Below, piece by piece: positions 17,291 through 23,982 of a stretch of 64,000 bases of DNA. The notes under the pieces are model-generated. The model was given only the letters and a program-made list of their open reading frames with translations. It was not told the DNA's origin and made no database searches. Each line of letters begins with the position of its first letter. The first letter of the stretch is position 1. Location of the stretch: assembly GCA_965247505.1 (NCBI GenBank), contig OZ252020.1, positions 2,108,001 to 2,172,000 of the forward strand. The letters run 5' to 3'. Origin of the DNA: CAIYRG01 sp965247505. GTDB taxonomy: Bacteria > Pseudomonadota > Alphaproteobacteria > Micropepsales > Micropepsaceae. The translations under genes were made by a program, and so were the position numbers.

Positions 17291-18181
17291 ATGAACGCTA
17301 AGACCCTAACGATCGCCTCCGCAGTCGCTGCCCTGATGTTGGGCTTCGGCCAGGCTGTAGCCCAAGAAGCTGAAGAGGCAGCGCCCGCAGCTGAGGAAGG
17401 TGCAGCTCCTGCTGCCGATCCGTTTGCCGCGCCTGATCCCTTTGCCGCGCCTGATCCCTTTGCAGCCGGTAATGAAGTTGCCCCTGCCGCTGGCGCGCCT
17501 GCTGGTCCTGGGGATATCGAGACGCCCACCGAGGAAGTCGAAAATCCCTACGGCTTTATGCATATGTGGCGCGAAGGCGACATGGTTGCCCGCTCCACCC
17601 TGATTATTCTGATCATTATGTCGATTGGGTCTTGGTACATTTTCTTCGTCAAGTATTGGGAGCAGCAGCGGGTGCTGAACATGTCGAAACTGACCGAGAA
17701 GCGCTTTTGGACCGCGGCCTCCCTGGATGAAGGCATCGAGCAACTCGCTAAGAATAACGTATTTAGAAACGTTGCCGAGCGTGGTCAGCAGGCGATGGCG
17801 CGCGAGGGTGGAATGTTGACCCAGGCCGACTGGGTATCGATATCTTTGGGCCGTGCGGTTGAAGAGGAAAGTGCTCGTCTCGAAGGCGGCATTCCCTTCA
17901 TCGCCTCGGTGGCGTCAACGGCGCCGTTCGTTGGTTTGTTCGGCACGGTCTGGGGTATTTTGAACGCCTTGACGGCAATCGGTATTGCCGGCCAGGCGTC
18001 GATTGACCGTGTTGCAGGTCCCGTTGGCGAAGCCCTTATAATGACCGCTATTGGTCTTGCCGTCGCGGTGCCGGCGGTTATCACCTACAATCTGCTTGTT
18101 CGCCGCAACAAGGTCATTAACGAGAAATACCGCTCGTTCGCCTCCGACCTTCAAACCTTCCTCTTGACTGCCAAGCGCTAA
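17291..18181 (+). CDS. exbB: Biopolymer transporter ExbB with signal peptide
   Basis: A MotA/TolQ/ExbB proton-channel protein of 296 residues. ATG 17291 follows GGAG at suitable spacing. The protein begins with a cleavable-looking signal peptide (MNAKTLTIASAVAALMLGFG, AVAQ) and an Ala/Pro/Glu-rich periplasmic stretch containing tandem DPFAAP. Three membrane segments follow, near residues 100-122, 205-227 and 240-262, including STAPFVGLFGTVWGILNAL. N-terminal signal-peptide extensions of this kind are found in ExbB proteins of alphaproteobacterial TonB-ExbB-ExbD-ExbD systems. A small hairpin (17255-17269) lies in its leader. Confidence 0.93.
   Translation: MNAKTLTIASAVAALMLGFGQAVAQEAEEAAPAAEEGAAPAADPFAAPDPFAAPDPFAAGNEVAPAAGAPAGPGDIETPTEEVENPYGFMHMWREGDMVARSTLIILIIMSIGSWYIFFVKYWEQQRVLNMSKLTEKRFWTAASLDEGIEQLAKNNVFRNVAERGQQAMAREGGMLTQADWVSISLGRAVEEESARLEGGIPFIASVASTAPFVGLFGTVWGILNALTAIGIAGQASIDRVAGPVGEALIMTAIGLAVAVPAVITYNLLVRRNKVINEKYRSFASDLQTFLLTAKR
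17417..17467 (+). repeat. 18-bp in-frame tandem repeat in exbB
   Basis: GATCCGTTTGCCGCGCCT (17417-17434) and GATCCCTTTGCCGCGCCT (17435-17452) are followed by a partial third unit to 17467. They encode DPFAAP-DPFAAP-DPFAA in the periplasmic linker of ExbB. The high identity suggests slippage-prone length variation. Confidence 0.9.
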
Positions 18182-18223
18182 TTGCAGCGGACACTCGGGA
18201 CGAAAAGTTAAGGAAGCCAGGCG

Positions 18224-18658
18224 ATGAAAACTTCTAAATTCGATCTTATGGAGGGGGATAGTGGCGGCGACCGCATCTCCTCGGAGATCAACGTCATTCC
18301 ACTTGTGGACGTGATGTTGGTGATGCTGATCATCTTCATGATCACGATCCCAGTCGTGATCAGATCGGTTCCGCTTACCCTTCCGATAGCGAACAACATC
18401 GTAACCGAGACGACGCCGGAAAATATCACGATTGCGGTCAATCCCGCCGGCGATATCTACTGGGAAGAAGACTTAGTCGAAACCAGCGCAGAGCTGTTTG
18501 AGCGCTTGGCTGTAGTGGCCGTTCTCATCCCGCAGCCGGAAGTGCATATCCGCGCCGACAGGGATGTTCGTTTCGAATTTGTCGGGCGGGTTATGTATAA
18601 TCTTCAACGGGCGTCGATCCTCAAGGTCGGGTTTATCACCAACCCTGTATTGCAGTGA
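18224..18658 (+). CDS. exbD: Biopolymer transporter ExbD (first copy)
   Basis: A 144-residue ExbD/TolR protein. The single membrane helix is in VIPLVDVMLVMLIIFMITIP, about residues 26-46. Its Asp (in PLVDVMLV) is the conserved proton-path residue. A periplasmic domain follows, ending HIRADRDVRFEFVGRVMYNLQ. GGAAGCC precedes ATG 18224. The spacing to exbB is 42 bases and to the second exbD 24 bases. Confidence 0.94.
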   Translation: MKTSKFDLMEGDSGGDRISSEINVIPLVDVMLVMLIIFMITIPVVIRSVPLTLPIANNIVTETTPENITIAVNPAGDIYWEEDLVETSAELFERLAVVAVLIPQPEVHIRADRDVRFEFVGRVMYNLQRASILKVGFITNPVLQ

Positions 18659-18682
18659 GTAAGCCGAAAAAGGAAACACGTC

Positions 18683-19099
18683 ATGTCATTTAGTGTTGGC
18701 GACAGTGGCGGCTCGATGGTCAATATGAACCTCGTTCCATTGATCGACGTGATGCTGGTTTTACTTATTCTTTTTATTGTGACGATTCCGATTCAAACTC
18801 ATGCGGTTAAGCTCGACATGCCGACTCCTACTGCGGCACCGCCGCAAGACGCATCCATCGTGATCGACTTGGAAGTCGACTTTGACGGCACGGTTATTTG
18901 GAACGGGAGCCCGGTCCCAAATCGCGCCACGCTTCGCGCCTTTCTGGAAACTGTCGGTGTGCAGGATCCGCAACCGGAAATACATCTTCGTCCTAACCGC
19001 TTGGCGCGGTACGAAACGGTTGCACGTGTGCTCGCCGATGCCCAAAGCTTAGGCGTTACAAAAATTGGTTTTGTTGGAACGGGCGAATTTGCGGACTAG
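18683..19099 (+). CDS. exbD2: Biopolymer transporter ExbD (second copy)
   Basis: A 138-residue paralogue of the preceding ExbD, with the membrane segment LVPLIDVMLVLLILFIVTIPI including the conserved Asp. The periplasmic part ends HLRPNRLARYETVARVLADAQ. Two-ExbD systems are known, for example in Xanthomonas, where the second ExbD is needed only for some substrates. It is the last gene before the transposon at 19169; the stop codon is intact. Confidence 0.93.
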   Translation: MSFSVGDSGGSMVNMNLVPLIDVMLVLLILFIVTIPIQTHAVKLDMPTPTAAPPQDASIVIDLEVDFDGTVIWNGSPVPNRATLRAFLETVGVQDPQPEIHLRPNRLARYETVARVLADAQSLGVTKIGFVGTGEFAD

Positions 19100-19186
19100 A
19101 TACGGGCAAGAAATGGTCACGAAGTGACCCAATTTGACCGGTAGACTGGCATTTGGATGGTTTTTTTAGGGACTTATACCTTTATC

Positions 19187-19215
19187 TTGACAATTAGCGC
19201 CTGACTTCCTATATT
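19187..19215 (+). promoter_or_regulatory. Sigma-70-type promoter of the transposase
   Basis: TTGACA (19187-19192) and TATATT (19210-19215) are separated by exactly 17 bases. They lie inside the left end of the transposon, 24 bases before the transposase ATG. The fit is much better than is typical of the surrounding host genes. Confidence 0.75.
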
Positions 19216-19239
19216 CAAGATATAGGGAGAACGGCGGTT

Positions 19240-20133
19240 ATGGTTCACAAAGCACCCGGAAAATCTAATCGCGAAGGCATCACTCTGGTGCAGCTTGGAG
19301 ATATGTTCCCAGATGAAGATTCGGCCCGCGAGTGGTTCGAGGCTCGCATATGGCCGGGTGGTCGGCATTGCCCGAATTGCGGCAGCACGCGCACACATGA
19401 GGCCGACGGCGGCAACAAGATGCCTTATCGTTGCTCCGATTGCCGGGAATATTTTAGCGTCAAGACCGGAACTGCGATGCACAATTCGAAACTCCCGCTT
19501 CGCAAGTGGGCGTTTGCGATTTATCTACATCTGACCAGTCTCAAAGGCGTTTCGAGCATGAAACTCCATAGGGACATAGGCGTTACTCAAAAAACTGCTT
19601 GGTTCATGCTGCAACGAATTCGGGAAGCCTGGAAAGGCAATGAACTGCCATTCGCTGGACCGGTTGAAATCGACGAAACCTATATGGGCGGGAAAGAGCG
19701 CAACAAGCATTCAAAGAAGAAGCTCCACGCTGGTCGTGGGCCAGTCGGCAAGTCCGCCATTGTCGGTGCGAAAGATCGCAAGACCAACAAGATCAAGGCT
19801 GCGGTCGTGAAGGCGACAGACGCTAAGACACTACAGAGCTTCGTTGTCGCCACCGCGATTGCTGGCGCAACTGTCTATACCGACGACGCCGCAGCTTACA
19901 AGGGAATGCCCTTCGATCATGAGAGCGTGCGGCATAGCGTTGGCGTATACGTTTCTGGGATGGCACACACGAACGGTATTGAGTCGTTTTGGGCAACCCT
20001 CAAGCGCGCCCACAAGGGTGTCTATCACAAGATGAGCCACAAGCATTTGCAGCGGTACGTGAATGAATTTTCAGGTCGCCATGGTATACGCGAACGTGAT
20101 ACGCTGAACCAAATGCAAGCGGTTGTTTCCTGA
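19240..20133 (+). CDS. IS1595-family transposase
   Basis: A 297-residue DDE-type transposase. An N-terminal zinc ribbon has Cys pairs CPNCGS (about 46) and CSDC (about 67). The catalytic core has EIDETYMGG (about 147), VYTDDAAAYKG (about 212) and a late HTNGIESFWATLK with MSHKHLQRYVNEF. ATG 19240 follows AGGGAGAACGG. The gene is intact. It is transcribed in the same direction as exbD and lies just inside the left end of the transposon. Confidence 0.93.
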   Translation: MVHKAPGKSNREGITLVQLGDMFPDEDSAREWFEARIWPGGRHCPNCGSTRTHEADGGNKMPYRCSDCREYFSVKTGTAMHNSKLPLRKWAFAIYLHLTSLKGVSSMKLHRDIGVTQKTAWFMLQRIREAWKGNELPFAGPVEIDETYMGGKERNKHSKKKLHAGRGPVGKSAIVGAKDRKTNKIKAAVVKATDAKTLQSFVVATAIAGATVYTDDAAAYKGMPFDHESVRHSVGVYVSGMAHTNGIESFWATLKRAHKGVYHKMSHKHLQRYVNEFSGRHGIRERDTLNQMQAVVS

Positions 20134-20295
20134 GGTGGCAGGGAAGCGGCTTAGCTATAAGGATTTGGTGGCCTAGGCTGACACCAATGAAATTGCGGCA
20201 GGCCGTCTCCGATGCTGGCAGGCTAGGAGAGACGAGTAAGGGGCTGCAACAGAGGCACTCCGTTAACGCTCGAAATCTACACGGAGCGCTTTGGC

Positions 20296-20514
20296 ATGTC
20301 TACCCCTCATCTTCTTGAAGATACAAATCTAACTTCTGAACAACTGACTCAAGGTGCGATTTCAGCTGCCGCACGCCTACGGAAACTGTATCGGGAAATT
20401 TTTCAGCTAGAGGACCAGAAGCTACGTGCTCAACGACAGATAACTGAAATTTACCTTGATCATCCTGAATTGATAATGTCACCGCCGCCACCAGGGCTTG
20501 GTACTCTACTTTGA
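20296..20514 (+). CDS. Small passenger protein, predicted coiled coil
   Basis: A 72-residue frame with GGAG nine bases before ATG 20296. Residues 15-55 form a charged heptad-like helix (ISAAARLRKLYREIFQLEDQK). The tail is a proline run, SPPPPG. No family is recognised. It lies within the IS1595-type transposon, 162 bases after the transposase gene and in the same direction. The coding call rests on start context and composition only. Confidence 0.5.
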   Translation: MSTPHLLEDTNLTSEQLTQGAISAAARLRKLYREIFQLEDQKLRAQRQITEIYLDHPELIMSPPPPGLGTLL

Positions 20515-20600
20515 CCACGTGTATAGCTGGGTCGGAACGAGAAATAAGCGTCATGGCGGACTCCATTCACAGTCGTCTTTGGGTAAACTCATGAAGAAAC

Positions 20601-21681
20601 CTTGCCTATCCGGTTAACGCCCATGACCGCTACATGTAGGGTGCCGCCACTCTCCCGAGTAAAGCTCGGCATAGGTTGGAGCAGAGGTGTCGCCCGCGAT
20701 GCCGAGCAATGAGCGGAAGGCGTTGAACGGGTAGAACCGCCTGTTGAAGCGGAAGGTGAACTCGTTGAGGTAGGCTTGTAGGTGCTGGTGGCTAACGCCG
20801 TGGTGGATCCCGATCAGCCACGTCTTCAGGTTGGCGAAAACCAGATGGATGATCGGCAGGTATTGCTCGGCAACAGCGAAGTGCTCATAGCCGCGCTTAC
20901 CGAGGCCAGCATAGCCGCTCCAATCGTCAGTAACGATCAGCGATCCCGGCGCGACGGTGCTCTCGACGAACCCACAGAGCGACTCGGCGCTACGGTCGAG
21001 CACGACGGCGAGCCGAACGCGTCCGGCATAGCGTCCGTCTTTCCGGTTGTCGAGCTTGGTGCCCGGCTTTCGATGACGCACCTCGATGGCCCAGGAGACG
21101 GGAACCTTGTGGTGAACACCACGGCCTTCCCCACGCGTTCGCCCGCCAACCCAGGTTTCGTCCACCTCAACATGGTTCTTGGGCTGTCCACCGATCCTGT
21201 CTTGGTTGGGCCGCACCATGCCCGAGCGGAGCTTGTGGAGAATTTGAAAGGCCGTCTCGTAGCGCGCAAGACCAAGTTGCCGCTGAAACTGCACGGCGGA
21301 CATGCCGGGCGTCTGACTGGCGACCAGATAAGCGGCCCAGAACCAGACGTTCAGCGGAGTGTGGCTACGCTCCATCACTGTTCCCACCATCAGCCCGGTG
21401 TTCTGGCGGCACTTGCGGCAGCGCAGGACGCCAGGGCGGTTTTCAAAGTGGAACGGCTCTCCCGCCGTGCCGCAGTGCGGGCAGGCAAAGCCGCCTCCCC
21501 AGCGGGCTTTCTCCAGGTAGGCGGCGCAGGCCGCATCATCGGGGAAAAGTCGCTGGAACTCGGGTAGCGAATGCGGGAATGGGAGATCGGCGCGGTCGAG
21601 AACATCCATGGCGCGCTCCCCTATATCCGGTTTGCGCCCATTCTAGCCCTAGTGGGTGTGGGTGTAAACCGGATAGGCAAG
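20601..21681 (-). mobile_element. IS1595-family insertion sequence nested in the transposon
   Basis: A 1081-bp element with termini CTTGCCTATCCGGTT at both ends in inverted orientation, and further partial matches inward (AC, CCCA). It is flanked by a perfect 8-bp duplication GAAGAAAC (20593-20600 and 21682-21689), the size expected for this family. It contains one intact transposase gene on the minus strand. The insertion fell between two passenger genes of the older transposon and broke neither. Confidence 0.94.
20614..21609 (-). CDS. IS1595-family transposase (second type)
   Basis: A 331-residue transposase clearly different from the one at 19240. The zinc ribbon is CPHCGTAG and CRKC (about residues 43-71). 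The catalytic core shows EVDETWVGGRTRGEG (about 149), IVTDDWSGYAG (about 226) and HQHLQAYLNEFTFRFNRR (about 274). The gene fills nearly the whole IS and is intact. A long opposite-strand frame over it is a shadow. Confidence 0.95.
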   Translation of the reverse strand: MDVLDRADLPFPHSLPEFQRLFPDDAACAAYLEKARWGGGFACPHCGTAGEPFHFENRPGVLRCRKCRQNTGLMVGTVMERSHTPLNVWFWAAYLVASQTPGMSAVQFQRQLGLARYETAFQILHKLRSGMVRPNQDRIGGQPKNHVEVDETWVGGRTRGEGRGVHHKVPVSWAIEVRHRKPGTKLDNRKDGRYAGRVRLAVVLDRSAESLCGFVESTVAPGSLIVTDDWSGYAGLGKRGYEHFAVAEQYLPIIHLVFANLKTWLIGIHHGVSHQHLQAYLNEFTFRFNRRFYPFNAFRSLLGIAGDTSAPTYAELYSGEWRHPTCSGHGR

Positions 21682-21694
21682 GAAGAAACATCAA

Positions 21695-22012
21695 TCAGGC
21701 GTAGACCAATTCAAGCCCACGATCGGTGCGACATGCCGGGCAGATAACGTCGGAAATATCTACAATGAGGATGGCAGTCTCGCACTTTCTACAGATGAAG
21801 TAAGGCTTCTCGCCAGCGGAATCGTTACGTGGCCGGACTTTATCTCTATGTCTAAGGCGGAACTCGATACGCTCAAGCTCTTCCAGAACACCTTCTTGGA
21901 GAGGCGAGAGCCTGCCCGACCAAAGCCCCTTTAGATCAACGATGGTTCCTGAGAGCTTATCCTGAAGGATATCTATCTGATCCTTCGGAACCGTATACAG
22001 CACGTCGTGCAA
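21695..22012 (-). CDS. Passenger zinc-ribbon protein, start displaced by MITE
   Basis: A 105-residue hypothetical protein. The N-terminal two thirds are helical (ILQDKLSGTIVDLKGLW, LEELERIEFRLRHR). The C-terminus is a zinc ribbon with CRKC (about 74) and CPAC (about 92). The only start in the present sequence is a TTG at 22012, 5 bases from the MITE. If the 64-bp MITE is removed, the frame extends upstream to an ATG (22090 on this strand) giving MFEST before LHDV. The native start was therefore probably lost to the insertion. Function unknown. Confidence 0.62.
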   Translation of the reverse strand: MHDVLYTVPKDQIDILQDKLSGTIVDLKGLWSGRLSPLQEGVLEELERIEFRLRHRDKVRPRNDSAGEKPYFICRKCETAILIVDISDVICPACRTDRGLELVYA

Positions 22013-22017
22013 TGTTG

Positions 22018-22081
22018 CTTGCCTATCCGGTTTGCGCCTATTCTAGCCCCAGTGGGTGTGGGTGTAAACCGGATAGGCAAG
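22018..22081. mobile_element. 64-bp MITE derived from the IS1595-type element
   Basis: A 64-bp unit whose two ends form a perfect 16-bp inverted repeat (CTTGCCTATCCGGTTT). From its seventh base to its end, 56 of 58 positions match the right terminus of the IS at 20601-21681. It encodes nothing and would need the IS transposase in trans. The flanking 8-mers CAATGTTG and ATTCAAAC do not match, so there is no target duplication. It lies at the 5' end of the zinc-ribbon gene. Confidence 0.9.
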
Positions 22082-22099
22082 ATTCAAACATGAAGACAC

Positions 22100-22300
22100 C
22101 TACTGGTGATCATCCGCTCCGAGCCTTTTGGCGTCGCTATCAAGCCGCAGAACCTTGGAAGAAAGAGCGGCCATGAAGTTGTCTGCCGTTATGTCTTCGC
22201 GGCGCTGAACGTTATCTAGCTCTCGCACTGTATCGACAAGGGCCCAGCTGAAAACGTCAAAGACATTTATTAAATGTTGCGACGGCATCGGGTCGCGCAT
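22100..22300 (-). CDS. Small passenger protein, unknown
   Basis: A 66-residue frame with a strong ribosome site (GAGGAGGG, six bases before ATG 22300), which supports real translation. The sequence is helical and acidic (MRDPMPSQHLINVFDVF ... DNVQRREDITADN). I recognise no family. It lies just upstream of the zinc-ribbon gene on the same strand, so both were probably one small operon of the transposon before the MITE landed between them. Confidence 0.6.
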   Translation of the reverse strand: MRDPMPSQHLINVFDVFSWALVDTVRELDNVQRREDITADNFMAALSSKVLRLDSDAKRLGADDHQ

Positions 22301-22402
22301 AGCGCCCTCCTCATATTTGAAGAGCGCATTGACAGCGTTCGGAGAATCACTAGGATTACCCTGTTAGCGAACGCGCCGCGCGCTCTCAGTTAAATCGACC
22401 CG

Positions 22403-22458
22403 CAAACCCCGGTGCTAGCCGGGTTTTGCAAGTTAGGGCCGCAGCGAAGCGTCGCTGC
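22403..22458. other. Two adjacent hairpins near the transposon right end
   Basis: CAAACCC (22403-22409) can pair with GGGTTTTG (22421-22428), and GCAGCGA (22441-22447) with TCGCTGC (22452-22458). They lie in a non-coding 282-base gap between the passenger operon and the TPR gene. The first resembles a weak terminator on the minus strand. Confidence 0.5.
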
Positions 22459-22588
22459 CGCATTTGGTAGGTTTAAGTGGAAGCCGGCACAAGGGCAAGG
22501 AAAATCAACTCAAGCTTATAAGTCCCTTTTTTCAGGCTTAGCCTTGGGGCCGTGGGGGCAGTTCTGTTGGTAAATATGAGGAATGCCA

Positions 22589-23821
22589 ATGAGATCGCAG
22601 AGCAGTAGCAAACTTATTTCCAGAAAAATTATTTCCGGCAAGCTCATAGGGGCATTGCTTTTGGGTGCGTCCGCGCTTGCTCTTTCTAGTGGACCTGCAA
22701 GCGCCCAGTTGACGATTACAAGCGAAGAACTTGCGGAGCTTGTTGAGGAAGCGACGGCGGTGGCGGCGGCCGGCAATTATGCCGAAGCGATCGCGGCCAT
22801 GCGCCGCGCCGCTCAAGTCGACGGCATCACCGCGGCCGAACGGACATTCACCCAACAATCGATCCTCGCTTACTTGGTGTCAGCGCGGCAATACACCAAT
22901 GCGCTCGCCCAAGTTGAAAGAATGATCGCCAACGGGACCGGCAATCGTAATGATAATCTGACATCGGCTCTTCAACTGTCGCTTAATGTCGGCAACCAGG
23001 GCAAGGCGGAACAATATGCCAACCAGCTGGGCCGCACCGGCGATATCGCAATCTTTTCCGCCCAAGCCGCCTTCGAACGTGATGACTTTGCCGAGTGCAT
23101 CCGCCTGGCAGCGCCGCTGGCGCGCGGCAACAGGCCGCAAAAAGGGATCCTTGATCTTCTATCGGCCTGCTATTTTGAAAATCAAAATTTTGCCGGTCAG
23201 CGTCAATATCTCGAATTGGTTGCGCTGCACTATCCTTCAGCCGCAGCCTGGGATGGTCTTCTCAGAAATGTTCGGCGCACCGTAAACGGATTGGACGACG
23301 AGCAGGATTTGCACATTTTGCGCCTTCGTCTGCTGACGGAGAATTTCACCCGCCCGCAGGACTATAGCGAGATGGCGCAGCTCGCGATCCTCTCGAATAT
23401 ACCGGGCGAAGCCCAGAGCGTGATGGCGCGCGCCGAAGAAGACGAAATGGCGGGAGGCGAGCGCGCCGTGCGTCTTGCCACCATGACGACCGAACGCGTG
23501 GCGACCCATCAAGCGCAGATGGCGGGCGCCGTTTCGGCCGCGTCGGCGGACGCGACCGGATTTGTCGGAATGAAACTTGGGCAAGCCTATAATAGTTATG
23601 GGCAATATGAAGAGGCCGAAGCAGCTCTTCGTGCTGCTCTGGAGAAAAATCCCACCGGGGTCAATCTCCAATTGGCGCAAATTGCACTCGGTCGCGCTCT
23701 ACTTGGTCTGGGCGAAAATCAAGCGGCTGCGGCGGAATTTGCCAAAGTTGAAGGCTATGCCGACAATAATACGAATGCCGTGATCGCAAGGTTGTGGTCT
23801 ATTTACGCCCGGCAAGCGTGA
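22589..23821 (+). CDS. Secreted TPR protein linked to the TonB system
   Basis: About 410 residues with a signal peptide (hydrophobic core LIGALLLGASALAL, cleavage after ASAQ). Helical tetratricopeptide-like repeats follow, most obvious near residues 55-90 and 330-400 (GQAYNSYGQYEEAEAALRAALEKNP). ATG 22589 sits seven bases after GAGG; ATG 22583 is in frame. TPR proteins of this kind are found with tonB-exbB-exbD-exbD in related bacteria and are periplasmic. Here the transposon separates it from exbD, so its transcription may now depend on transposon sequence. Confidence 0.85.
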   Translation: MRSQSSSKLISRKIISGKLIGALLLGASALALSSGPASAQLTITSEELAELVEEATAVAAAGNYAEAIAAMRRAAQVDGITAAERTFTQQSILAYLVSARQYTNALAQVERMIANGTGNRNDNLTSALQLSLNVGNQGKAEQYANQLGRTGDIAIFSAQAAFERDDFAECIRLAAPLARGNRPQKGILDLLSACYFENQNFAGQRQYLELVALHYPSAAAWDGLLRNVRRTVNGLDDEQDLHILRLRLLTENFTRPQDYSEMAQLAILSNIPGEAQSVMARAEEDEMAGGERAVRLATMTTERVATHQAQMAGAVSAASADATGFVGMKLGQAYNSYGQYEEAEAALRAALEKNPTGVNLQLAQIALGRALLGLGENQAAAAEFAKVEGYADNNTNAVIARLWSIYARQA

Positions 23822-23884
23822 TATAATAAAGATTAGCTAGTTGACGTTGGTCTTTGCGTGGGGGTGAGAGCCCGCGTAGACTCG

Positions 23885-23912
23885 CCGGAAACATTGGACC
23901 GGAAACATTGGA
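23885..23912. repeat. Perfect 14-bp tandem duplication
   Basis: CCGGAAACATTGGA occurs twice back to back (23885-23898 and 23899-23912) in the 161-base gap between the two TPR genes. A further CCGGAAAC follows at about 23946. Confidence 0.9.
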
Positions 23913-23982
23913 AACGAAACAAGGGCATAGCGAAAGTTTCTCCCTCCGGAAACAAGCGGCCCCAAACTGAACGAGGTTCCCG

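Larger units (their letters stand above)
19169..22526 (+). mobile_element. IS1595-type transposon with passenger genes
   Basis: The two ends form an inverted repeat. Reading inward, the left end 19169 and the right end 22526 share GGGACTTATA, and 16 of the first 22 positions match, including TTGA at 19-22. The flanking 8-mers TTTTTTTA and TTTTTTCA differ at one base and may be a target duplication, though poly-T makes this weak. Inside are one IS1595-family transposase and three small genes unrelated to transposition. A second IS and a 64-bp MITE are nested in it. Removing these gives a precursor of about 2.2 kb. Confidence 0.78.

Noticed and set aside
20135..20200. Possible right end of the 19240 transposase element directly after its gene (TTATAGCTAAGCC)
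   Set aside because: It matches the left end poorly, while the repeat at 22505-22526 matches at 16 of 22 positions.
20782..21567. 261-codon open frame on the plus strand over the second IS1595 transposase
   Set aside because: It is the antisense shadow of a clear transposase gene, with no family pattern and no ribosome site.
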